From: Azospirillaceae bacterium
Lineage (GTDB): Bacteria; Pseudomonadota; Alphaproteobacteria; Azospirillales; Azospirillaceae
DNA: 64,000 nucleotides
Assembly (NCBI GenBank): GCA_028283825.1
Contig: JAPWJW010000004.1
Location: 190,292 to 254,291 of the forward strand
Direction: 5' to 3'
Below the pieces are notes generated by a model, which was not told the origin of the DNA, did not search any database, and worked only from the letters and a program-made list of their open reading frames with translations. The position numbers were made by a program, and so were the translations under genes. The stretch's first letter is position 1; each line of letters starts with the position of its first letter. Shown here one piece after another: positions 8,064 to 16,623 of this stretch.

Positions 8064-8867
8064 TCACGCGCCCAGCCGTCGCAGGTCGGCATCGACGGCG
8101 GCGGCGTAGCCTTGGCCGAACAGGCGCAGATGCACCAGCAGCGGCCACAGCCGATAGACCGGCAGGCGGTCGCGCCATCCGGGCTCCAGACTCAACGCGT
8201 CGAAGAAGGCGGCGGGCGGGTGGTCGAACAGGGTCAGCATGGCCACGTCCACCTCGCGATGGCCATGATAGCAGGCGGGATCGATCAGGGCCGAGACCCG
8301 CCGGCCGGAGACCAGGACGTTGCCACCCCAGAGGTCGCCGTGCAGCAGGGCCGCCGCCGGCCGTGCCGGCAGATGGTCCGCCAATTGATCGGCCAGCCGC
8401 TCGATGCGGGCGCCCAGAACGGCACCCACATGAGGGGCGTGGCAGCGCAAGCGATGCGCCGCCCAGAAGGCGGGCCAGTCATCGGCTTGCGGGCTGGGCA
8501 TGGCCACGGCGCCGAACCGATGGTCATGCGGCCAGCCATAAGGCGCCTGGGTGGCGGCGTGCAGGCGTTCGAGAACAGCCGCCAGGTCGTCCCAGGCCGT
8601 GGCCGGCCCGCCGTCGGACGCGACCCTCTCCATCACCAGCCAGCCGTCATCAACCGCCAGCACCCGGGGTGCCGGAACACCCTTGGCGGCGATGGCGCGC
8701 AGCATGGCGGCCTCCTGCCGCGCGGTGCCGCCCTTCTTGGCGATGGCCGGCGTACCGTCAACGAGCGCCAGTTCATAGACCAGCGACAGGTCGCCACCCG
8801 CCAGCCGGCGCAGGAACACCACCTCCTGGCCCAGCAGGATCGCCAGCGCGTCCTTCATCGGTTCCAT
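8064..8867 (-). CDS. Fructosamine kinase family protein
   Basis: A cytoplasmic kinase-fold protein of the ketosamine-3-kinase/APH group that phosphorylates fructosamine or ribulosamine adducts on proteins so they can be removed. HGDLWGGNVLV is the catalytic loop (Asp base), and IDPACYHGHREVDVAMLTLF the metal-binding segment characteristic of the family. The lysine of AIAKKGG would contact ATP. The start MEPMKDAL at 8867 follows GGGGGATGTGAC; seven more codons upstream are open. Length 267 residues, slightly short for the family (about 290). Confidence 0.85.
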   Translation of the reverse strand: MEPMKDALAILLGQEVVFLRRLAGGDLSLVYELALVDGTPAIAKKGGTARQEAAMLRAIAAKGVPAPRVLAVDDGWLVMERVASDGGPATAWDDLAAVLERLHAATQAPYGWPHDHRFGAVAMPSPQADDWPAFWAAHRLRCHAPHVGAVLGARIERLADQLADHLPARPAAALLHGDLWGGNVLVSGRRVSALIDPACYHGHREVDVAMLTLFDHPPAAFFDALSLEPGWRDRLPVYRLWPLLVHLRLFGQGYAAAVDADLRRLGA

Positions 8868-8898
8868 GTCACATCCCCCTATCGGCAATAGCGCCCCC

Positions 8899-9525
8899 TC
8901 ACCCCAGGCCCTTCAGGTAGGCGCAGAACATGTCGGCCATGGCGTCGGCGTAGGCCGCGATCTCCCCCGCCGTGCGCGGGCTTTCGGAGAAGTGCCGGCC
9001 CACCTCCGCCAGCGTGGTGGTGATGAGGTCGCCGGCAAGCCCCCGGGTCGCGTCGGTGGCGTGGGGCAGCACCGCCGCCATGAAGGCGCGGACGATCTTT
9101 TCCCCCGGCGCCATCGCGTCCTGCGCCTCGGGCGCGTCGCGGTAGAGGGGGGCCGCGTCGTTCAGGGCCACGCGCATCGCCGCCTCGTCACATTCGGACT
9201 TGAGGAAGGCATGGACCAGGGTGCGCAGCCGGTCCAGCGGCGGATGGCCGTCATCCTCCAGGATGCGGCGCAGCAGGTCGGTGGTCTGCCGCCATTCGTC
9301 GTGTTGCAGGCGGAACAGGATCGCCGCCTTGTTGGGGAAATACTGGTAGAGGGAGCCGACGCTGACCCCGGCCTTTTCCGCCACCCGCGCCGTGGTGAAC
9401 CGGGCCGCCCCCTCCGTCGCCAAAACCTGAACCGCCGCCTCCAGGATGGCGGCGACCAGGTCGGTGGAACGCGCCTGCTTGGGCTGTTTTCGCGAGGAAA
9501 TCGGCGCGTTTCGGCGGTCGGCCAT
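8899..9525 (-). CDS. TetR family transcriptional regulator
   Basis: A 208-residue regulator. The N-terminal HTH lies at residues 20-65 (AILEAAVQVLATEG, RVAEKAGVSVGSLYQYFPNK), with a helical ligand domain after it. The start MADRRNAP at 9525 is chosen because the frame upstream (to 10200) runs antisense to the methyltransferase gene and reads as noise. Divergent from the O-methyltransferase gene; the 99-bp gap contains a 20-bp dyad, so it probably represses that gene and itself. The ligand is unknown. Confidence 0.9.
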   Translation of the reverse strand: MADRRNAPISSRKQPKQARSTDLVAAILEAAVQVLATEGAARFTTARVAEKAGVSVGSLYQYFPNKAAILFRLQHDEWRQTTDLLRRILEDDGHPPLDRLRTLVHAFLKSECDEAAMRVALNDAAPLYRDAPEAQDAMAPGEKIVRAFMAAVLPHATDATRGLAGDLITTTLAEVGRHFSESPRTAGEIAAYADAMADMFCAYLKGLG

Positions 9526-9552
9526 CGGGGTTTCCGGCAATGCGAATAGGGA

Positions 9553-9572
9553 ATATGACGAATTAGTCGTAT
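9553..9572. promoter_or_regulatory. Probable TetR operator
   Basis: ATATGACGAATTAGTCGTAT is a 20-bp dyad with 8 of 10 positions symmetric, centred between the TetR start and the methyltransferase start. Size and position fit a TetR-family operator acting on both divergent promoters. Assigning it to this TetR is inference. Confidence 0.6.
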
Positions 9573-9624
9573 TTTCAGGGCCAACGCAAGACCGCATTCC
9601 CCAGACGCGACGGAGCCCACCCCC

Positions 9625-10296
9625 ATGACCACCGCCACCCTGGCCAGCGCCCCGCTGGCGCCCCTGCTGGACCGCCTGTTCGCGGAGGCCGGAACGATGT
9701 CGCCGGCGGCACGCGCCGCCGTGGCGGCCTTCAGCCCGGAGGACCGGGCCCGCATGATGCGCAGCAAGACGGAGTATCTGGACTTCTACGGGCAGTTGAA
9801 GGACCTGCCGCTGGCCGTGTCGCGCGAGACGGGCGCCCTGCTGTACATGCTGGCGCGGGGCGGCGGGGCGCGGACGATCGTGGAGTTCGGCACGTCCTTC
9901 GGCATCTCCACCCTGCACCTGGCGGCGGCCCTGCGGGACAATGGCGGCGGCCGCCTGATCACCAGCGAGTTCGAGGTGTCCAAGGTGGCCCGCGCCCGCG
10001 CCAACCTGGCGGCCGGCGGCCTGGCCGACCTGGTGGAGATCCGGGTGGGCGACGCCCTGAAGACCCTGCGGGTCGACATGCCGGACACCATCGACCTGCT
10101 GCTGCTGGATGGCGCCAAGGCGCTGTATCCGGACATCCTGGATCTGGTGGAAAGCCGCCTGCGCCCCGGCGCCTTCATCGTCGCCGACAATGCCGACCAC
10201 AGCCCGGATTATCTGGCGCGCGTGCGCGACCCCGCCAACGGCTATCTGTCGATCCCGTTCGGCGCGGATGTGGAACTGTCCATCCGCCTGGGCTGA
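9625..10296 (+). CDS. Class I SAM-dependent O-methyltransferase
   Basis: A 223-residue Rossmann-fold methyltransferase of the Methyltransf_24/catechol-OMT-like group. Motif I is IVEFGTSFGISTLHLA (about residues 90-105). An acidic motif follows in LITSEFEVSKVARARANL, then GDALKTL and IDLLLLDGAKALYPDIL. YLDFYGQLKDLPLAVSRETG is the N-terminal cap region. Substrate unknown; phenolics or other small molecules are likely. Transcribed divergently from the TetR gene and probably controlled by it. The 3' end is convergent with a LysR gene. Confidence 0.88.
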   Translation: MTTATLASAPLAPLLDRLFAEAGTMSPAARAAVAAFSPEDRARMMRSKTEYLDFYGQLKDLPLAVSRETGALLYMLARGGGARTIVEFGTSFGISTLHLAAALRDNGGGRLITSEFEVSKVARARANLAAGGLADLVEIRVGDALKTLRVDMPDTIDLLLLDGAKALYPDILDLVESRLRPGAFIVADNADHSPDYLARVRDPANGYLSIPFGADVELSIRLG

Positions 10297-10305
10297 CGGG
10301 AGGCG

Positions 10306-11220
10306 TCACGCCTGGCCGGCGTAAGTCGCCAGCCCCTCCTGCAACACCGCCAGCATCTGGTCGCGCATGGCGTCGTGGGTCCCGCCCACCCAGGACGCCG
10401 CCAGCGGCAAACGGCTCGATCCCCCCGCGCTCTCCGCCACCAGGGGGATGAAACGCACGGCCGGCGTCACCATGCGCGCGGTCCACCGGGGCACGATGGC
10501 CACGCCTAAGCCGGCGCCCACCAGGTTGATGATGGTCTGCTTCTCCTCCGCGTACTGGGTGATGCGGGGTGTCAGCCCGGCCTCCGCGAACAGCTTGATG
10601 GTCAGGTCGTGGCTGTGCGGGCGCGAGCGCCGTTCCGGCACGATCAGCGGCTGGTCCGCCAGGTCCGCCACCCGCACATGGTCGCGGCCGGCCAGGACGT
10701 GGTCGGCCGGCACCGCCACCACCACGCTCTCATGGAACAGGAACAGGAACTCCAGGCTCTTGTCCGCGCTTTCCGGCGGCCGCACGAAGGCCAGATCCAG
10801 CCGGCCGGACAGCAGGCGCGGCAACAGGCGGATGGTCTTGTCCTCCACCAGTTGCACCACCACGTCCGGGTGCCGTTCGCGGAAATCATGCAGCAGCATG
10901 GGCACCAGGCCGGCGGCGGCACTGTCGATGGCGCCCACGCGCAAGGTCGCCGCCCGCGAACGGCCCCGCGCCCGATAGCGCGCCGCCAGATCATCGGCCT
11001 GGGCCAGCAAGGCCCGCGCCTCATCCAGCAGGCCCGCCCCCTCCTCCGTCACCGCCACGTTGCGCGTGGTGCGGTTCAGCAGGCGGGTGCCCAAATCCTC
11101 CTCCAGCAGGCGCACCTGGCGCCCCAGGGCGGACGGCAGCATGGCCAGCCGCTGGGCCGCGTGACCGAAATGCAGTTCCTCCGCCACCGCGACGAAACAG
11201 CGAAGCTGGTGCAGGTCCAT
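10306..11220 (-). CDS. LysR family regulator, probable activator of the tartrate operon
   Basis: A 304-residue LysR protein. The N-terminal winged HTH is clear (MDLHQLRCFVAVAEELHFGHAAQRLAMLPSALGRQVRLLEEDLG), followed by a periplasmic-binding-like effector domain (LRVGAIDSAAAGLVPMLL onwards). ATG at 11220 follows GAGGAAAGGACGTTC. It is divergent from the transporter-ttuC-ttuD-pyk operon with a 198-bp AT-rich gap. The same arrangement is known for ttuA in the Agrobacterium vitis tartrate region, so a role as the tartrate-responsive activator is likely but inferred. Confidence 0.88.
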   Translation of the reverse strand: MDLHQLRCFVAVAEELHFGHAAQRLAMLPSALGRQVRLLEEDLGTRLLNRTTRNVAVTEEGAGLLDEARALLAQADDLAARYRARGRSRAATLRVGAIDSAAAGLVPMLLHDFRERHPDVVVQLVEDKTIRLLPRLLSGRLDLAFVRPPESADKSLEFLFLFHESVVVAVPADHVLAGRDHVRVADLADQPLIVPERRSRPHSHDLTIKLFAEAGLTPRITQYAEEKQTIINLVGAGLGVAIVPRWTARMVTPAVRFIPLVAESAGGSSRLPLAASWVGGTHDAMRDQMLAVLQEGLATYAGQA

Positions 11221-11418
11221 GAACGTCCTTTCCTCCCCCAATCGCGATTATATCACTTTTTTGTATAATCCGTTGCGAATTGACCAAATGCGGTCGGCCG
11301 AATGAAAGTCAGCGGACCGCGCCGAATACAAGCGCCAAAAATTAAAATCTTGAATAGACGCCCCGTCCCTGGCGCGCCCGCACAAGATTAAAAAATAACT
11401 TATGCGGAGGAAGTGGAC

Positions 11419-12716
11419 ATGGAAGACGCGCTCGAACTGCGCGTTCTGCGCAAAACGACCTTGCGTATCGTTCCGTTCATCATGTTTTTGTATCTCATCG
11501 CCTTTATCGACCGTGTGAACATCGGCTTCGCCGCGCTGACCATGAACCACGATCTGGGCTTCTCGCCCGGTGTGTTCGGTCTGGGCGCCGGCATCTTCTG
11601 GGCTATTTCCTGTTCGAGGTGCCGTCCAACCTGATCCTGCACAAGGTGGGCGCGCGGCTGTGGATCGCCCGGGTCATGGTCACCTGGGGCCTGGTGTCGG
11701 CCGGCATGGCCTTCATCCACGACCCCACCAGCTTCTACATCCTGCGCTTCCTGCTGGGCGTGGCGGAGGCCGGGTTCTTCCCCGGCATCATCCTGTACCT
11801 CAGCTACTGGTTCCCGGCGCGCCGCCGGGCGGCCGTCACCGCCCTGTTCATGGCCGCCGCCCCCCTGTCCACCGCAATCGGTTCCCCCATATCCGGCGCG
11901 CTGCTGGAACTGCACGGCCTGGCAGGCCTGAAGGGCTGGCAGTGGATGTTCCTGCTGGAATCCATCCCGGCCGTCCTGGCGGGCGTCGCGGTGCTGTTCT
12001 ACCTGACCGACCGGCCGGAAAAGGCCCAGTGGCTGAAGGAGGACGAGCGCGCCTGGCTGGTCAACGCCATGTGGGTGGAACAGGCGGGCAAGCCCGCCGC
12101 CGCCGGCCACAGCTTCTGGCGTGGCCTGGCCGACCTGCGGGTCCTGGCCCTGGCGCTGGTTTATTTCGGCACATCGGCCAGCCTGTACACGCTGGGCATC
12201 TGGGCGCCGCAGATCATCCGGGCCTTCGGCCTGACGCCGCTGCAGGTCGGGTTCCTGAACGCCATCCCCGCCATCCTGGCCGTCGTCGCCATGGTGCTGT
12301 GGGCCCGCCATTCCGACCGCACGGGGGAGCGCACCTGGCACGTGGTCGGCGCCTGCCTGGTGGCCGCCGTGGGCCTGGTCTTCGCCGGCAGCACCGCCAG
12401 CATCGCCCTGGTCCTGGTGGCCCTGACCCTGGTCAGCAGCGGCACCAGTGCCGCCAAGGCCCCGCTGTGGAGCATCCCGACCCAGTTCCTGTCCGGGTCG
12501 GCAGCGGCGGCCGGCATCGCCACCATCAATTCGGTGGGCAATCTGGGCGGCTTCGTCGGGCCCAGCCTGATCGGCTGGATCAAAGACACGACCGGCAGCT
12601 TTGAAGGGGGTCTTTACCTGGTGGCCGGCCTGCTGGTCATGTCGGCCGCCCTGACCCTGGTCCTGTCCCGCACCAGCCGCAAGCCGCCCCTGGCCGCCCC
12701 CGTGACCCAGCACTGA
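11419..12716 (+). pseudogene. ttuB: MFS transporter (ACS family, TtuB-like), frameshifted
   Basis: A proton-coupled anion carrier that would bring tartrate into the cell. ATG at 11419 follows GGAGGAAGTGGAC. The first frame reads LRIVPFIMFLYLIAFIDRVNIGFAALTMN to GLGAGIFW, then shifts and stops at about 11634. The second frame resumes at 11601 with GYFLFEVPSNLILHKVG and runs to 12716, giving the rest of a normal 12-helix ACS transporter. Family members read GIFFIGYFLFEVPSN here, so the sequence has lost one or four bases around 11596-11601. Either the gene is inactivated or the read has an indel error; all downstream codons look well conserved. It is the first gene of the tartrate operon. Confidence 0.85.
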
Positions 12717-12758
12717 CTTCAATCAATCGTCAAAATCCAACGCAAAGGCAGTTTCATC

Positions 12759-13832
12759 ATGCGCGAATACGCCATCGCCACCATCCCCGCCGACGGCATC
12801 GGGCCCGAGGTCATCGCCGCCGGCACCACCGTGCTTCAGGGCCTGGAGCGCTGGCTGGGCGACGTGAAGTTCAACTTCCGCAATTTCGACTGGGGGTCGG
12901 ACTACTACAAGAAGCACGGCGTGATGATGCCGGCCGATGGGCTTCAGACCCTGAAGCCGTTCGACGCCATCTATTTCGGCGCCGTCGGCGCGCCGGACGT
13001 GCCGGACCACATCACCCTGTGGGGCCTGCGCCTGCCCATCTGCCAGGGCTTCGACCAGTACGCCAACGTGCGCCCCACCAAGATCCTGCCGGGCATCACC
13101 TCGCCCCTGCGCAACGTCGGCACCGGCGACCTGGACTGGGTGATCGTGCGGGAGAATTCCGAAGGCGAGTATTCCGGCCACGGCGGCCGCGCCCACAAGG
13201 GCCTGCCGGAGGAAGTGGGGACGGAGGTCGCCATCTTCACCCGCGTCGGCGTCACCCGCATCATGCGCTACGCCTTCAAGCTGGCGCAGTCGCGGCCACG
13301 CAAGCTGCTGACCGTGGTGACCAAGTCCAACGCCCAGCGCCACGGCATGGTGATGTGGGATGAGATCGCGGCCGAGGTGGCGCAGGAATTCCCCGACGTC
13401 ACCTGGGACAAGATGCTGGTCGACGCCATGACCGTGCGCATGACCCTGAAGCCGCGGAGCCTGGATACCATCGTCGCCACCAACCTGCACGCCGACATCC
13501 TGTCGGACCTGGCGGGCGCCCTGGCCGGCAGCCTGGGCGTGGCCCCCACCGGCAACATCGACCCGGAACGCCGCTTCCCCTCGATGTTCGAGCCCATCCA
13601 CGGCTCCGCCTTCGACATCACCGGCAAGGGCATCGCCAATCCGGTGGCCTCGTTCTGGACGGCGGCGCAGATGCTGGACCATCTGGGCGAGACCGAGGGA
13701 TCCGCGCGCCTGATGCGGGCGGTGGAACAGGTGTGCGGCGCCGGCATCCTGACCCCGGATGTGGGCGGTAGCGCCACCACCAAGGAGGTCACGGCCGCCG
13801 TGCTGGACGCTATCCACAGCAGCAACGTCTGA
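12759..13832 (+). CDS. ttuC: Tartrate dehydrogenase/decarboxylase (D-malate dehydrogenase type)
   Basis: A cytoplasmic NAD-dependent beta-decarboxylating dehydrogenase of the isocitrate/isopropylmalate family, 357 residues. It oxidises tartrate to oxaloglycolate or hydroxypyruvate, or D-malate to pyruvate. Visible are the nucleotide-site start IATIPADGIGPEV, the substrate loop RPTKILPGITSPL with VIVRENSEGEYSG, the divalent metal aspartates around LHADILSDLAGAL, and the adenine-binding EPIHGSAFDITGKGIANPVA. ATG at 12759 follows AAAGGCAGTTTCATC. It lies 42 bp after the transporter and 15 bp before ttuD. The D-malate enzyme DmlA is a close alternative; context favours tartrate. Confidence 0.88.
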   Translation: MREYAIATIPADGIGPEVIAAGTTVLQGLERWLGDVKFNFRNFDWGSDYYKKHGVMMPADGLQTLKPFDAIYFGAVGAPDVPDHITLWGLRLPICQGFDQYANVRPTKILPGITSPLRNVGTGDLDWVIVRENSEGEYSGHGGRAHKGLPEEVGTEVAIFTRVGVTRIMRYAFKLAQSRPRKLLTVVTKSNAQRHGMVMWDEIAAEVAQEFPDVTWDKMLVDAMTVRMTLKPRSLDTIVATNLHADILSDLAGALAGSLGVAPTGNIDPERRFPSMFEPIHGSAFDITGKGIANPVASFWTAAQMLDHLGETEGSARLMRAVEQVCGAGILTPDVGGSATTKEVTAAVLDAIHSSNV

Positions 13833-13847
13833 GCGGGACCACGGGTG

Positions 13848-15122
13848 ATGATCAGCATCGTGAGTGACGAGAAGGCCCGGTCCGCCTTGCGGCAGGTGTT
13901 TGACGCCGCTGTGGCCAGCGCCGCCCCGGGGCCCGCGGTGCTGCGCCACCTGCCGGCCCGGCCAAAAGGTCGTTGCGTGGTGGTCGGGGCCGGCAAGGCC
14001 TCGGCCGCCATGGCGGCGGCGCTGGACGCGGCCTGGCCCAATGTCCCCCTGTCGGGCCTGGTCGTCACCCGCTACGGCCATGCCGTGCCCGCCGGCCGGA
14101 TCGAGATCGTGGAGGCCGCCCACCCCGTACCGGACGCCAACGGCGAACTGGCCGCCCGCCGCATCCTGGACAAGGTGCAGGGCCTGGGACCGGACGATCT
14201 GGTCATCGCCCTGATCTCCGGCGGCGGGTCGGCCCTGCTGCCCCTGCCGGCCCAGGGCATGACACTGGCCGACAAGCAGGCCGTGAACCAGGCCCTGCTG
14301 GCCAGCGGCGCCACGATCACGGAGATGAACGCGGTGCGCAAGCACCTGTCGGCCATCAAGGGCGGGCGCCTGGCCGCCGCGGCATCCCCCGCCCGCGTCG
14401 TCACCCTGGTGATCAGCGACGTGCCAGGCGACGATCCCGCCATCATCGCCTCCGGCCCCACCTTGCCCGACACCAGCACGGTGGCCGACGTGCGGGCCAT
14501 CGTGGCGCGTTACGGCATCGACCTGCCGCCGTCAGCATCCGCCGTGCTGGCGCGGGGGGAGGAGACGCCCAAGCCCGGCCAGATCGCCACGGACGTGCGC
14601 ATCATCGCCGCCCCGGCCATGGCCCTGGCGACGGCGGCCCGCAAGGCGCGCGGCATGGGCCTGACGCCCCTGATCCTGGGCGACGCGCTGGAGGGTGAGG
14701 CGCGGGAGATGGGCACCATCATGGCCGGCATCGCCCGGTCGGTGCGCGACCACGGGCTGCCCGTCCGCGCCCCAGCATTAATCCTTTCCGGCGGCGAAAC
14801 GACGGTCAGCATCGGCAAGGGTCCCGCCGGCCGGGGCGGCCGCAACACCGAATTCCTGCTGGGCTTCGCCGTGGCCATGGCCGGTGAATCCGGCGTCTGG
14901 GCCATTGCCGGCGACAGCGACGGCATCGACGGGACGGAGGATGCGGCCGGCGCCCTGGTGACGCCCGACACCCTGGCACGCGGCCGGGCGAAGGGCCTGG
15001 ACGCCCGGACTCTCCTGGACACCCACGACAGCTACACCTTCTTCCAGGGCATCGGCGACCTGGTCGTCACCGGCCCGACCCTGACCAACGTCAACGACAT
15101 CCGTGCCATCCTGGTCGCCTGA
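13848..15122 (+). CDS. ttuD: Glycerate 2-kinase/hydroxypyruvate reductase (MOFRL family)
   Basis: A 424-residue cytoplasmic enzyme of the glycerate kinase type-2 (GckA/TtuD) family, handling glycerate or hydroxypyruvate made from tartrate. The N-terminal domain has VVVGAGKASAAMAAAL and ALISGGGSALLPLP. The C-terminal MOFRL domain has LILSGGETTVSIGKGPAGRGGRN and WAIAGDSDGIDGTEDAAGA. A GTG at 13845 directly precedes the chosen ATG; the ribosome site (GCGGGACCACGG) is weak. The family was first named hydroxypyruvate reductase, and many members are glycerate 2-kinases; the sequence does not separate the two. Confidence 0.88.
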   Translation: MISIVSDEKARSALRQVFDAAVASAAPGPAVLRHLPARPKGRCVVVGAGKASAAMAAALDAAWPNVPLSGLVVTRYGHAVPAGRIEIVEAAHPVPDANGELAARRILDKVQGLGPDDLVIALISGGGSALLPLPAQGMTLADKQAVNQALLASGATITEMNAVRKHLSAIKGGRLAAAASPARVVTLVISDVPGDDPAIIASGPTLPDTSTVADVRAIVARYGIDLPPSASAVLARGEETPKPGQIATDVRIIAAPAMALATAARKARGMGLTPLILGDALEGEAREMGTIMAGIARSVRDHGLPVRAPALILSGGETTVSIGKGPAGRGGRNTEFLLGFAVAMAGESGVWAIAGDSDGIDGTEDAAGALVTPDTLARGRAKGLDARTLLDTHDSYTFFQGIGDLVVTGPTLTNVNDIRAILVA

Positions 15123-15129
15123 CGCGTTT

Positions 15130-15155
15130 CCCGATGATGGGAAGCCATCATCGGG
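15130..15155 (+). terminator. Strong hairpin between ttuD and pyruvate kinase
   Basis: CCCGATGATGG (15130-15140) and CCATCATCGGG (15145-15155) are a perfect 11-bp stem with a GAAG loop. It starts 8 bp after the ttuD stop and lies 35 bp before the pyruvate kinase start. No T-run follows, so it may be an attenuator, a processing or stability element, or a weak terminator inside the operon. Confidence 0.6.
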
Positions 15156-15189
15156 CCTTGGCATTCCCCCTTACCGGAACGTGAGATCC

Positions 15190-16611
15190 ATGCGTCGCCA
15201 CCGCCGAGCCAAGATCGTCGCCACCGTCGGCCCCGCCAGCAACACGCCGGAGAAGTTGAAGGCGCTGTTCCTGGCCGGGGTCGATACCTTCCGCCTGAAC
15301 TTCAGCCACGGCACGCATGAGGACCACGCCAAGGTCCATGCCGCCATCCGCGCGCTGGAAAAGGAAGTCGGGCGCCCCATCGGCATCCTGCAGGACCTGC
15401 AGGGCCCCAAGATCCGCGTCGGCACCATCAAGGACGGCAAGATCGTCGTCGCCGCCGGCGAGACCATCCGCTTCGTCCTGAAGGGTGTGGACGGCGACCG
15501 CGACGCCATCCCCCTGCCCCATCCGGAGATTTTCGCCGCCGTCCTGCCGGGCCACCACCTGCTGATCGATGACGGCCGCGTGCGGGTGAAGGTCACCAGC
15601 CTGGGCGACGACGTCATGACCGCCGAAGTGGTCGTCGGCGGCGTCATCTCCAACCGCAAGGGCGTCAACCTGCCGGGCACCCTGCTGAACCTGTCGCCCC
15701 TGACGGTGAAGGACCGCGCCGACCTGGAATTCGGCCTCAGCCTGGGCATGGACTGGGTGGCCCTGTCCTTCGTGCAGAAGCCCAGCGACATGATCGAGGC
15801 GCGCGGCCTGATCGGCGACCGCGCCGGCCTGATGGCCAAGATCGAGAAGCCCCAGGCGCTGGAGCAGATCGACGACATCATCCGCCTGTCCGACGGCATC
15901 ATGGTGGCCCGCGGCGATTTGGGCGTGGAAATCCCGCAGGATGAGGTGCCCGGCCGCCAGAAGGAACTGGTCCGCGCCTGCCGCCTGGCGGTGAAGCCGG
16001 TGATCGTCGCCACCCAGATGCTGGAAAGCATGGTCAACACCCCCACCCCCACCCGGGCCGAGGCGTCGGACGTGGCCACCGCCATCTATGACGGCGCCGA
16101 CGCCGTCATGCTGTCGGCGGAATCAGCCAGCGGCCAGTACCCGCTGGAAGCCGTGACCATGATGGACCGCATCATCGCCACCACCGAAAAGCACAAGCTG
16201 TACCATTCCCTCATCCGTGCCTCCGAACCAGGCGAGGAACAGACCCCGCCGCACGCCGTGGCCGCGGCCGCCGCCGACCTGGCGGAGGCGGTGCACGCCC
16301 CCGTCATCGTGGCCTTCACCTCCAGCGGCACCACCGCCGGCCGCATCGCCCGCAAGCGCCCGGAGGTGGCCATCCTGGCCATCACCTCCGACCAGGCGGT
16401 GTCGCGCCGCCTCTGCCTGCTGTGGGGCACCCACAGCTATCTGTCCGACGACATCCACAGCTACGAGCAGATGGTCCAGGTCGCCTCCACGGTCGCCCAG
16501 GCGACGGAGTTCGCCAAGCTGCACGACCAGATCATCGTCGTCGCCGGCATCCCCTTCGCCCAGGCCGGCACCACCAACAACCTGCGTCTGCTGCAAATCG
16601 ACCGATCCTGA
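15190..16611 (+). CDS. pyk: Pyruvate kinase (TtuE-like)
   Basis: A 473-residue enzyme converting phosphoenolpyruvate and ADP to pyruvate and ATP. MRRHRRAKIVATVGPASNTPEKL is the typical start; the open frame upstream is not used by family members. Present are FSHGTHEDH, LQDLQGPKIRVG, the K+ and substrate region SFVQKPSDM, the catalytic-lysine segment AKIEKPQALEQIDDII, and MVARGDLGVEIP, followed by the C-terminal domain (VIVAFTSSGTTAGRIARKRP). As last gene of the tartrate operon it matches ttuE of Agrobacterium vitis, where the 3-carbon product of tartrate enters lower glycolysis. It could also be the main pyruvate kinase of the cell. Confidence 0.93.
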   Translation: MRRHRRAKIVATVGPASNTPEKLKALFLAGVDTFRLNFSHGTHEDHAKVHAAIRALEKEVGRPIGILQDLQGPKIRVGTIKDGKIVVAAGETIRFVLKGVDGDRDAIPLPHPEIFAAVLPGHHLLIDDGRVRVKVTSLGDDVMTAEVVVGGVISNRKGVNLPGTLLNLSPLTVKDRADLEFGLSLGMDWVALSFVQKPSDMIEARGLIGDRAGLMAKIEKPQALEQIDDIIRLSDGIMVARGDLGVEIPQDEVPGRQKELVRACRLAVKPVIVATQMLESMVNTPTPTRAEASDVATAIYDGADAVMLSAESASGQYPLEAVTMMDRIIATTEKHKLYHSLIRASEPGEEQTPPHAVAAAAADLAEAVHAPVIVAFTSSGTTAGRIARKRPEVAILAITSDQAVSRRLCLLWGTHSYLSDDIHSYEQMVQVASTVAQATEFAKLHDQIIVVAGIPFAQAGTTNNLRLLQIDRS

Positions 16612-16623
16612 ACCCCGCCCGGA

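Noticed and set aside
8899-10200. TetR gene starting at 10200 instead of 9525
   Set aside because: The extra 225 codons run antisense to the methyltransferase gene and read as noise; family members start near the chosen ATG.
12723-14345. Open frame of 540 codons antisense to ttuC and ttuD
   Set aside because: Low-complexity His/Gly/Arg-rich translation; both genes on the plus strand are clear family members.
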